A stretch of DNA of 5,619 nucleotides from Pseudanabaenales cyanobacterium (GTDB taxonomy: Bacteria > Cyanobacteriota > Cyanobacteriia > Phormidesmidales > Phormidesmidaceae), in NCBI GenBank assembly GCA_022360135.1, contig JAKSDM010000323.1:1-5619 (forward strand), in the 5' to 3' direction. The position numbers and the translations under genes were made by a program. Below are positions 1 through 5,384 of this stretch, one piece after another. Position 1 is the first letter of the stretch. Each line of letters begins with the position of its first letter. The notes under the pieces were generated by a model. The model made no database searches. It was not told the origin of the DNA and saw only the letters and a list, made by a program, of their open reading frames with translations.

Positions 1-78
1 CTTGACTTAGTAATTAACTAAATTTAGGTATCTAAACAGTTATTAGTTCGTCTTGTTTTTCGCCATTTGGACGCCCAT

Positions 79-147
79 TTAAGGCGGCAAATCCCCCATG
101 AGATAGAATTTGACGCCTTCCTTAGGATCAAGGATCAAAGCAGACAT
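79..147 (-). CDS. Possible 22-residue ORF or coding remnant, unrecognised
   Basis: A short minus-strand frame opens with ATG at 147 and ends with TAA at 79-81. It reads MSALILDPKEG, then VKFYLMGDLPP. The composition looks protein-like, but a TGA lies directly before the ATG and there is no clear Shine-Dalgarno sequence. The overlapping upstream frame (reading CFVSTQAIECLL) also looks coding and stops nearby, so this may be the frameshifted 3' end of an older gene rather than a working microprotein. I do not recognise it. The rest of 1-190 shows nothing else I can support. Confidence 0.2.
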   Translation of the reverse strand: MSALILDPKEGVKFYLMGDLPP

Positions 148-190
148 TCAATTGCCTGGGTAGAGACAAAACACGTTGGCAAACTATTGT

Positions 191-294
191 AATCCTAGAT
201 GATTTGTAAATATAAAAAGCTTTTTAGAAGCTTGCAATCTCTATTTGACAATGATCTCCGTTTCAGAGAATTTACGACTGATTTAGGATTGCTA
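191..294. repeat. Short copy of a dispersed MITE-like repeat
   Basis: Bases 191-209 are identical to 1281-1299 (AATCCTAGATGATTTGTAA). Bases 206-294 align without gaps to 1487-1575 with 68 of 89 identities (76%). The copy therefore looks like the long element at 1260-1575 with about 191 bases removed from its middle. It ends in TTAGGATTGCTA (283-294), the exact reverse complement of TAGCAATCCTAA at the left end of the long copy (1260-1271). Terminal inversion, small size and absence of a transposase suggest a non-autonomous element. The family name is not known to me. Confidence 0.6.
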
Positions 295-632
295 TATTCT
301 GGCTTGACGGAATTCCCAGACAGAGCATGGCAACCATATTGTCGCTGTTAGATTCCTCGACGCCTCAAGAGTTGACTCGTTGGTTGAATAACAATCGAGC
401 AGACCATTAAGGAGCCTCCTAAGTTTTCCCACTAGCAGGCTGCTTCGCTAGAAAGAGCTTGTCTAGCGCCGGTGATAACTGGGCCTTTGTCATTAGCGAT
501 GACTTTGACACCCTTTTATCCGATAGTTTCTTGCTGTCCTAACAACTGTCCGGACTAATGTTGCTTATACTTGATCAAGGAGAATATAAGTCAAAATTAG
601 AACATCGCTGTAAAGCCCCCAATCGCATCGAT
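295..632. other. Gene-free stretch with small open fragments
   Basis: I see no intact gene here. An ATG at 327 opens a 27-codon frame ending at 410 (reads LLDSSTPQELTRWLNNN). A separate frame ending at about 540 reads DNWAFVISDDFDTLLSDS. Both look somewhat protein-like and may be scraps of a decayed gene, but neither has a recognisable family or a convincing start. An inverted repeat CGCTAGA/TCTAGCG (446-452 and 462-468, 9-base loop) could form a small hairpin. It lacks a T-run and is not called a terminator. Confidence 0.35.
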
Positions 633-994
633 GAATCAGTCTGCTCATCCACCACTATTCGAGCTTTTTACTATGTTCTTGACCGCAACCTTGACCGCGA
701 TCGGGGCCTCGACTGCGACTATGCTCTCGACCGGAAGCAGGACCGAGCCCTCGACTATGCCCTCGCACACGACTGCGATCGCGATCTTACCCTCACCCTT
801 GCCATGACTATGTCCTGTGCCGCGACTATGCCCTGGCCCTTACTCGCGAACAAGCCTTAGATCTTGCTCGTGACCTGATGAATATTGAGGGGGCTGTTAG
901 CGACGATGTCCGTACCGAACTTGAAGACATGCTTTTGCTGCCTTGGGCGGAGCTCCAGCGCCGTCAACCAGAGCTTTATCCGGATTTGGACTAG
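633..994 (+). pseudogene. C-terminal remnant of a NACHT-like STAND NTPase, frameshifted
   Basis: The frame through 633-802 reads TTIRAFYYVLDRNLDRDRG, then repeated ALD/RALD/DRDL units. This Leu-Asp-Arg-Ala repeat is typical of the C-terminal region of cyanobacterial NACHT-domain proteins, whose N-terminal NTPase part is thought to act in signalling or phage defence. At about 802-803 the reading moves to another frame and continues LCRDYALALTREQALDLARD, then VRTELEDMLLLPWAEL, ending at TAG 992-994. Adding one C (GCCATG to GCCCATG) would restore a single frame through LTLAHDYVL. The ATP-binding portion is absent upstream, so this is a 5'-truncated relic of about 120 codons. The family assignment rests on repeat composition and the VRxELEDxLLLP-type end, recalled rather than searched. 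The boundary near 633 is approximate. Confidence 0.6.
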
Positions 995-1259
995 TCAAAC
1001 AAGCCGATTTTGGATTTTGGATTTTGGATTGAAAAATCCTCGGTTGTTATTCCACGCTAATAGGCAATCAATTACTCGATTGAAAGCGATCGCAAATAAC
1101 GCCATCATTTACCGGAGCGTCACTTTTCCCTTAAACCTGCTCCAACCCCAAAAACTATTCGATCTTCTAAGTTATCTATTGCACCTGTCTTTATAAAGAA
1201 GCTCAAAACAATTCATCTAAAACTTGTTAAGACACTCATTTATATCCTATCCTAATAGA
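995..1259. other. Intergenic, no gene seen
   Basis: Between the NACHT remnant and the long repeat element I find no frame with convincing coding character. The only longer open stretch (885-1196) overlaps the remnant in the wrong frame. The interval contains the GATTTTG heptad repeat (1006-1030), a small GGATT-GAAA-AATCC hairpin (1026-1039) and one HIP1 octamer (1086-1093). Confidence 0.6.
1006..1030. repeat. GATTTTG heptad tandem repeat, 3.6 units
   Basis: Units lie at 1006-1012, 1013-1019 and 1020-1026, followed by a partial GATT at 1027-1030, with no mismatches. Short tandem heptamers of this kind are common in intergenic DNA of filamentous cyanobacteria. It begins 12 bases after the stop codon of the NACHT remnant. 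Confidence 0.85.
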
Positions 1260-1575
1260 TAGCAATCCTAATTATCTAATAATCCTAGATGATTTGTAAG
1301 ACAATTCTTCTGTACTTGTTATGCAAATCTAGGTTCCACTAGGTTGAAAATCTCATTCAGCAAAGGATTGACTAAATTCAGGGTAAAAAAAGAACATCTT
1401 ATCTGGCAAGTATTTCAGCCTAAAAAGCTGATGATAAGCTGCTGAATAAGCTACCAAACTTGGAAGAGCCGTAAAGGCAAAAATTTGTAAGTGCAAAAGG
1501 CTTTTCAGAACCTTAAAATTCCTGTTTAACCAGGATCCCCATTTCATAGGATTTACGGCTGATTTAGGAATGCCA
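1260..1575. mobile_element. Long copy of MITE-like repeat, about 316 bp
   Basis: The left end TAGCAATCCTAA (1260-1271) and right end TTAGGAATGCCA (1564-1575) are inverted repeats matching at 10 of 12 positions. Two parts of the element recur in the short copy at 191-294: 1281-1299 (identical) and 1487-1575 (76%). The 191-base middle is bounded by direct repeats ATTTGTAAG at 1292-1300 and 1483-1491, exactly where the short copy is missing sequence. No transposase is encoded. A 64-codon minus-strand frame (1353-1547) lies inside and is probably incidental. No clear target-site duplication is seen. The outer boundary is inferred from only two copies. Confidence 0.55.
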
Positions 1576-1591
1576 TAACGTCTTTTTGGGT

Positions 1592-1597
1592 AGGAGG
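1592..1597 (+). promoter_or_regulatory. Ribosome binding site for the 1610 start
   Basis: AGGAGG, followed by AAA, lies 12 bases before the ATG at 1610. It is the strongest Shine-Dalgarno match in the window. It falls inside the longer frame that would begin at TTG 1586, so it argues for the ATG at 1610 as the real start. Confidence 0.75.
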
Positions 1598-1609
1598 AAA
1601 TTTATAATC

Positions 1610-2299
1610 ATGTCCTTGAAAGGTTTAAATAGACCCGGATTTGTGAAGCAACTCCTTTTAGTTGGCCTTATAGTCCCGAGCTGCTTCCTGGTAATTTCAG
1701 CTACCACGAACTCAAAAGAAATTGAGACGAAAATAATAGAACCCGAAAGAGCCAGAGTTATAGCACTTGATGCTATTGGTCAATATGAAAACACCCCTGA
1801 AACCTTAGCAGAGATTTCTTTTCCAGAATCGGTTCGTGAGCTTTTCCCCAACATCCGTTTAATCTCTTTGCCTCATGATTCCGATCCGCCTAGTTGGAGC
1901 CGGGTCGTGGTGGACAATGATGCCAATGCTTTTGTTCTTCAGAGATTTGACTCGTATCCACCACAGTGGGAGGAAAACTTAAGTGATTTACTGTGGTCAC
2001 AGGGTCTTTTAGGTGTCAATTCCAACCAAATTGCCCGAGTCACTGTGGCGATTACTTTTCTAACCCATTCTCAACCTGGTTTGATATTTTGGACAGCTCT
2101 GGAAGAAGTTGAAACGCCTGATGATTTAGCTAGGCTGATCGAGGATGTAGTAGTAGAAAACCTCAGCGACAATACTTACAGGAGCAGTATAAATTTAGTT
2201 AGTTCTGAAGGCGCTAAGAAAAGAATCACCTATAGATTTAATCCGTCAGGGAAACTAATTGATATCCAAGAAACCTATGGAGGTCAACATGTTGAATAG
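1610..2299 (+). CDS. Exported protein of unknown function
   Basis: The product is 229 residues from the ATG at 1610. That start is preferred over the upstream TTG at 1586 because AGGAGG sits between them. Residues 1-13 are basic, and residues 14-30 (LLLVGLIVPSCFLVIS) are hydrophobic, giving a signal peptide or membrane anchor with possible cleavage after VISA. Cys25 follows Val-Pro-Ser, a poor lipobox, so a lipoprotein is only a weak alternative. The mature part is acidic, with a Trp/Pro-rich stretch (PPSWSRVVVDND around 93-104, YPPQWEENL around 116-124) and a C-terminal beta-rich segment (KKRITYRFNPSGKLIDI). I do not recognise a family. The metalloprotease gene starts 21 bases downstream on the same strand, so co-transcription is likely. 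A functional link such as a partner or propeptide-like factor would be speculation. A 16-base piece of this gene (1907-1922) recurs at 5194-5209. Confidence 0.75.
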   Translation: MSLKGLNRPGFVKQLLLVGLIVPSCFLVISATTNSKEIETKIIEPERARVIALDAIGQYENTPETLAEISFPESVRELFPNIRLISLPHDSDPPSWSRVVVDNDANAFVLQRFDSYPPQWEENLSDLLWSQGLLGVNSNQIARVTVAITFLTHSQPGLIFWTALEEVETPDDLARLIEDVVVENLSDNTYRSSINLVSSEGAKKRITYRFNPSGKLIDIQETYGGQHVE

Positions 2300-2320
2300 C
2301 AAAGTTCAAAGTGCCAGACT

Positions 2321-3346
2321 ATGAAAAGAAAACCTACCCCTAAGCGTTTAATCAATTCAGTGACACTCGCCAGCATCGGGGTTCTGACAACCTTTTCTGT
2401 TGCAACACCCCAAGCTGAAGCCCTTACGCTTATTCGCAACTTTGTTGAAGCTTCAGAAGAATTTCCTGGCATGTCTGAGGTGTATGCTGGGGATGCCCCC
2501 TCAAATGCAGTAGGCGGCGGCGACTTAGTTGATATTTTTAATACTGCTGCAGATATTTGGGAAGCTGCGATCGCAGATGATCACACGTTAACTCTGAACT
2601 TTGGCTGGGCTCCTTTAAATAGTTCTAAGGCAAGCCATAGACTTGTCGATGAGGGAGGAACACCTCATCGTGAGACAGAAGCATCGATTCGCTTTGACAA
2701 TGATGAAAGCTTTTCTTGGTTCCTAGACCCCACCCCTGACCTCAATGAAGAATTCCAAGATCTTACTGAAAGTACTCAGGACTTAGGGGGTGGGGCGATT
2801 AATATAGAGCGTCGGTATGCCAATACTGTGGCAGATAGTCTAGCTAACGGTCACTATGACTTGCTTCAGACGGCAATACACGAAATTGGGCATGCTTTGG
2901 GAATGAGCAATTCAAATGATGCTTATCAGGTGGAAAAAGAAGATGGTGATGTTGATGTTACTTCACCACGACCTTTTGAGGATTCCAGTATTCCTATTGA
3001 TGGCTCGCACTTTCCTGACGAACTCGAACAAACATTATTGTGGGGAGGTGGACTTCCTAGAAGCGAACGGCGATATCCCTCAGAAGTAGATATTGTAGCT
3101 AATGCTCAAGTCAGCCAATTTACTGACGTGAATCTTGATCTTGTAATAGCAGGATTAGCCAATACAACTTCCTCCAATCCAGACCTGAATTGTCCGCCTG
3201 AAACTTGTACGGGTATGGGTGCTGACCTCATAACTTGGAGCGTTTCTAGTGGGGTATTCCTAGTGCTATTGACCCAGGCGGACTTCCCAACAGTTTATCG
3301 ATTGCTGGCGGAAACTTTACAGGTAAATTGGGCGCCACATCTTTAA
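2321..3346 (+). CDS. Secreted zinc metalloprotease, HEIGH type, 3' end probably frameshifted
   Basis: The frame encodes 341 residues. A signal peptide is clear: MKRKPTPKR, a hydrophobic core to about residue 28, then PQAEA with likely cleavage after Ala34, which supports the ATG at 2321 despite a weak ribosome site. The zinc-binding and catalytic motif HEIGHALGMSNSND occupies 187-200 (His187, Glu188, His191). In place of the usual metzincin third ligand (HExxHxxGxxH) there is Asn197. Asp200 or His230 (in DGSHF) could serve instead. Residues 253-272 (PSEVDIVANAQVSQFTDVNL) resemble the segment after the active site in cyanobacterial secreted or PEP-CTERM-type metalloproteases. The usual Met-turn is unclear; Leu239-Leu240 stand where it might be. 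After Ser310 the frame appears to slip in GGGG (3251-3254), so the last 31 residues are probably not native (see 3253-3462). Likely co-transcribed with the exported protein upstream and ended by the terminator at 3453-3478. A partial duplicate lies at 5206-5369. Confidence 0.8.
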   Translation: MKRKPTPKRLINSVTLASIGVLTTFSVATPQAEALTLIRNFVEASEEFPGMSEVYAGDAPSNAVGGGDLVDIFNTAADIWEAAIADDHTLTLNFGWAPLNSSKASHRLVDEGGTPHRETEASIRFDNDESFSWFLDPTPDLNEEFQDLTESTQDLGGGAINIERRYANTVADSLANGHYDLLQTAIHEIGHALGMSNSNDAYQVEKEDGDVDVTSPRPFEDSSIPIDGSHFPDELEQTLLWGGGLPRSERRYPSEVDIVANAQVSQFTDVNLDLVIAGLANTTSSNPDLNCPPETCTGMGADLITWSVSSGVFLVLLTQADFPTVYRLLAETLQVNWAPHL

Positions 3347-3462
3347 ACCGATTGACAGATCACCAATGGAAGAAGCCGTCTGGGGGCAAGAAACCCAAGC
3401 GATCGCCCGTCAATCAGGTTCCTGACTCTGTTGTAACAATCCAGAATGCTGGGAGGCTCTAA
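3253..3462 (+). pseudogene. Out-of-frame C-terminal extension of the metalloprotease
   Basis: In the frame offset from the main gene, 3253-3462 reads GIPSAIDPGGLPNSLSIAGG, then NFTGKLGATSLNRL, and stops at TAA 3460-3462 inside the terminator stem. The Gly/Ser/Asn-rich character suits a secreted protein tail better than the 31 residues of the open main frame. The offset frame has a TAG at 3247-3249, so the switch must occur in the G-run 3251-3254. One extra G would join SVSSG to GIPSAID and give a protein of about 380 residues. The later part (about 3361 onward) is basic and less convincing, and no PEP-CTERM anchor is seen. Either a real mutation or a homopolymer sequencing error would explain this. 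Confidence 0.6.
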
Positions 3463-3478
3463 GCAGAGTCTCTTTTTT
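3453..3478 (+). terminator. Rho-independent terminator after the metalloprotease gene
   Basis: GAGGCTCT (3453-3460) pairs with AGAGTCTC (3465-3472) in eight pairs including one G-T, around an AAGC loop, followed directly by six T (3473-3478). It lies 107 bases after the annotated stop but overlaps the stop of the offset frame, consistent with the original gene ending there. Confidence 0.85.
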
Positions 3479-3500
3479 ATATTGTTTAGACTGCTGTTTT

Positions 3501-3535
3501 CGGCAAACATAGGGGACAGATCTCGGCAAGCATAG
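3501..3535. repeat. Two-copy direct repeat, 23-base spacing
   Basis: CGGCAAACATAG (3501-3512) recurs as CGGCAAGCATAG (3524-3535) with one mismatch. The match extends a few bases upstream (TTT versus TCT). Possibly a small tandem duplication. No function is evident. Confidence 0.5.
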
Positions 3536-3679
3536 CTTCCCCCTCCTTGATTGCTATTTGCTATCTCAGGAAAAGAATATGGTCGATCGCTGCCATGAAT
3601 TATCGAGTCAACTGCCCTACTCTAATCAGTAATCAAAAGCACGGGATGTCGATTCTACCTGGGTTGAAACCCTATTTTT

Positions 3680-3699
3680 GGGGAGATAGCAATCTCCCC
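3680..3699. other. Perfect 8-bp hairpin, not a standard terminator
   Basis: GGGGAGAT (3680-3687) pairs perfectly with ATCTCCCC (3692-3699) around AGCA. A T-run precedes rather than follows it on the plus strand, and on the minus strand an A-run follows, so it does not fit a rho-independent terminator in either direction. It could be a transcript structure or part of a repeat. Confidence 0.6.
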
Positions 3700-3762
3700 T
3701 CAATCACCGTTTGAGGAGGGAAGCTCAAGGAAAGATCTCTCCAAGGGATAGATATATAGTCA

Positions 3763-3779
3763 GGGGGTTAGGGGTTAGG
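3763..3779 (+). repeat. G-rich GGGTTAG double repeat
   Basis: GGGGG-TTA-GGGG-TTA-GG contains two in-register GGGTTAG units. It resembles the short heptamer repeats of cyanobacterial intergenic DNA. With only two full G-tracts of four or more, quadruplex formation within one strand is doubtful. Confidence 0.45.
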
Positions 3780-3886
3780 CAAAATTATTTCCCCATGCAA
3801 TCTACCTAAAATTTCCTCTTGTTGTGAGTTACTTTAAAGAGAATATTGCCGAGGTGTTTACCAAGTTCTAATGAGGTGTATTTGCC

Positions 3887-3900
3887 TTGATTGCAATCAA
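3887..3900. promoter_or_regulatory. Perfect 14-bp palindrome, candidate operator
   Basis: TTGATTGCAATCAA is its own reverse complement. It lies 40 bases before the ATG at 3941, a position where a dimeric regulator could act on the promoter of the membrane-HsdR gene. No cognate regulator is encoded in the window, and the role is inferred from symmetry and position only. Confidence 0.4.
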
Positions 3901-3940
3901 CTTGATTTAAATTAAACCCGTCCTCAAGTTCTGATTTCTG

Positions 3941-5089
3941 ATGAAGATTACATCTCCCTCAAAGAAGATAGAAGCTATCTTCGAAGCCTGTCTATGGAAA
4001 TTCAGGCTGTTTGCCCTGATACCTGTCATTTTCGGACTGGTGAGCGCCTTAAATTTTTTTGTTGTTGGCAGCATCGAAATTCTGGAGGGCCTCAGCGCTA
4101 GCTTTTCTCATGACCATGTTGGCGAACAGTCTTTCACAAAAGCTGTAACCAGCATTATCGGCGGCGTCGATCATTATCTAATCGGCATTGTGTTACTGAT
4201 TTTCAGTTTTGGTATCTATGAGATCTTTATTTCTCCCATAGAGCTTAAATTCCGTTATAAAGACATTAAAATACTGGAAGTCAACACCCTAGATGGACTC
4301 AAACATAAGATTTTGCAAGTCGTTATCATGGCGCTGATCATCGGTTTCTTTAAGAAAGCGTTGAGCATCCCAATGGTGAGTCAGCAAGATTTACAGTCTA
4401 TGGCTATCTCTATCTTGCTGATTGCGGTGGGCAGCTATCTCGTGCACCTGCAATCTCACGGGGAACAGCCTCGAGGGCTGGAAGTCCTGACAGAACGATG
4501 GCGGCGCGAAAAGCATAGGCAAAAACCCCCTAGCTCTGAAGCCGACTTGATTGCTAACGCCAGCCAGCGAGCCTTTTCAAGGCGGATGGAAGAAGACTCG
4601 ACCTTCTATGCCAAGCGGATCTCTGAGTCAGAACATTTTAAACCGCCTCAGGATATTGGCGTCTCTGTGGTTAACCGTCACAGTGATGACGCGCTATCTC
4701 TGATTAGTGGGAATGAAGATGCGATCGCCTTCTATGCACTCCTAAAACCATTCATTGCGGCTCATCTAGACGACGCCCAACAAGCTAAGCAGATAACAGC
4801 TACAGCCGCTCAGACGATCCTCGACTTGATTCAGCAACGGGCAATTCGCGACTGGACCGACAATGCTCATGTCCAGCAAGACATGCAGAATGCAATCGAT
4901 GACTATCTTTATGAAGTCGTCCATGATAAGTACAAAATTAACTTAACGCCTGACGCAATGGATGAGATGCTAGAAAAAACCTTGCAACTTGCCAAGAATC
5001 GCCCAAATCTTGTTCGCTCACAAATTTTTATGGTGGAAAAAGCCCCTAATCAAAAAGTTGCGAAGCGGAATCATATCGCGTATCAGTAA
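3941..5089 (+). CDS. YqhA-like membrane domain fused to an HsdR C-terminal-like region
   Basis: The product is 382 residues. Residues 11-170 match the YqhA/UPF0114 family of small integral membrane proteins: a start like IEAIFEACLWKFRLFALIPV, then hydrophobic segments at about 21-45, 78-98, 123-142 and 153-170, with the family-like motifs FGIYEIFISPIEL (90-102) and LDGLKHKILQVVIM (118-130). YqhA proteins usually end soon after the fourth helix. Here a basic linker (about 172-198, LTERWRREKHRQK) leads to 199-353, which resembles the C-terminal helical region of type I restriction subunit HsdR: ADLIANASQR and RMEEDSTFY (201-223), KRISESEH, GNEDAIAFYALLKP (257-270), RDWTDNAHVQQDMQNAIDDY (303-322), LTPDAMDEMLEKTL. 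The nuclease and helicase parts are absent, so no DNA cleavage is expected. About 17 residues usual between FY and KRISE seem deleted. No good Shine-Dalgarno precedes the ATG, but the start fits the family. Native fusion or rearrangement product cannot be settled from this sequence. Confidence 0.7.
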   Translation: MKITSPSKKIEAIFEACLWKFRLFALIPVIFGLVSALNFFVVGSIEILEGLSASFSHDHVGEQSFTKAVTSIIGGVDHYLIGIVLLIFSFGIYEIFISPIELKFRYKDIKILEVNTLDGLKHKILQVVIMALIIGFFKKALSIPMVSQQDLQSMAISILLIAVGSYLVHLQSHGEQPRGLEVLTERWRREKHRQKPPSSEADLIANASQRAFSRRMEEDSTFYAKRISESEHFKPPQDIGVSVVNRHSDDALSLISGNEDAIAFYALLKPFIAAHLDDAQQAKQITATAAQTILDLIQQRAIRDWTDNAHVQQDMQNAIDDYLYEVVHDKYKINLTPDAMDEMLEKTLQLAKNRPNLVRSQIFMVEKAPNQKVAKRNHIAYQ

Positions 5090-5119
5090 AGCCGCAACTA
5101 CTTTCAAGGTACTAAGGGC

Positions 5120-5155
5120 AAGGATTCTTACAATCAACTGGTTACGAGAATCCTT
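5120..5155. repeat. 9-bp inverted repeat after the membrane-HsdR gene
   Basis: AAGGATTCT (5120-5128) is exactly complementary to AGAATCCTT (5147-5155) across an 18-base loop. No T-run follows, so it is at best a weak transcript-end hairpin. It lies in the 104-base spacer before the chimeric duplicate at 5194. Confidence 0.45.
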
Positions 5156-5193
5156 ACCTCAATCAGGCTGATTTAGTGAAGCACTATTCAGGA

Positions 5194-5369
5194 GTGGTGG
5201 ACAATGATGAGGGAGGGACACCTCATCGTGAGACTGAAGCATCGATTCACTTTGACAATGATGAAAGCTTTTCTTGATTTCTAGCCCCCATCCCTGACCT
5301 CAATGAAGAATTCCAAGATCTTACTGAAAGTACTCAGGACTTAGGGGGTGGGGCGATTAATATAGAGCG
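5194..5369 (+). pseudogene. Chimeric partial duplicate of the exported-protein and metalloprotease genes
   Basis: Bases 5194-5209 (GTGGTGGACAATGATG) are identical to 1907-1922 in the exported-protein gene. Bases 5206-5369 match 2648-2811 of the metalloprotease gene at 157 of 164 positions (96%), ungapped. The two sources share GATG at the join (5206-5209), and both reading frames are kept in phase, reading VVDND then EGGTPHRE. The frame is broken by TGA at 5275-5277, where the intact gene has TGG (Trp133). The HEIGH active site is not included. Identity ends abruptly at 5370, 15 bases before the stop of the minus-strand gene. It has no start or expression signals and is a relic of duplication followed by deletion. 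A now-lost or distant paralogous operon is an alternative source. Confidence 0.85.
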
Positions 5370-5384
5370 GCCGCCGTCAGATTT

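Larger units (their letters stand above)
3479..3940. other. Intergenic region, no gene seen
   Basis: This 462-base gap separates the metalloprotease terminator from the membrane-HsdR gene. No frame looks coding. It carries a 23-base-period repeat (3501-3535), a perfect hairpin (3680-3699), a G-rich GGGTTAG double repeat (3763-3779) and a 14-bp palindrome (3887-3900). The promoter for the downstream gene should lie here, but I cannot assign -35 and -10 boxes with confidence. Confidence 0.6.

Noticed and set aside
18..34. ACTAAATTTAGGTATCT resembling 5405-5429 (ACTAAATTT and TAGGTATCT, interrupted)
   Set aside because: The match needs an 8-base gap and does not extend on either side, so it is not enough to call a repeat or a second copy of the minus-strand gene.
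775..782. GCGATCGC sites as a CRISPR-like or regulatory array
   Set aside because: They are dispersed HIP1 octamers, a general feature of cyanobacterial genomes. No CRISPR repeat-spacer pattern and no tRNA or rRNA was seen anywhere in the window.
558..860. 100-codon plus-strand frame as an intact gene
   Set aside because: Only the part from about 633 shows NACHT-type repeats. It ends in a shifted frame while the coding signal continues in another frame to 994, so it is treated as a pseudogene.
885..1196. 103-codon plus-strand frame
   Set aside because: It overlaps the NACHT relic out of frame and then runs through the GATTTTG repeat and intergenic sequence. There is no ribosome site or recognisable motif.
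1353..1547. 64-codon minus-strand frame
   Set aside because: It lies wholly inside the long repeat element. The homologous part of the short copy does not keep it, and there is no start signal, so it is probably incidental.
2284..2472. 62-codon minus-strand frame
   Set aside because: It is antisense to the signal-peptide region of the metalloprotease gene and shows no independent coding evidence.
3680..3699. Hairpin as a terminator
   Set aside because: The T-run is on the wrong side for the plus strand, and an A-run follows on the minus strand.
4989..5171. 60-codon plus-strand frame
   Set aside because: It overlaps the end of the membrane-HsdR gene in another frame. Its basic, low-information sequence looks like a shadow.
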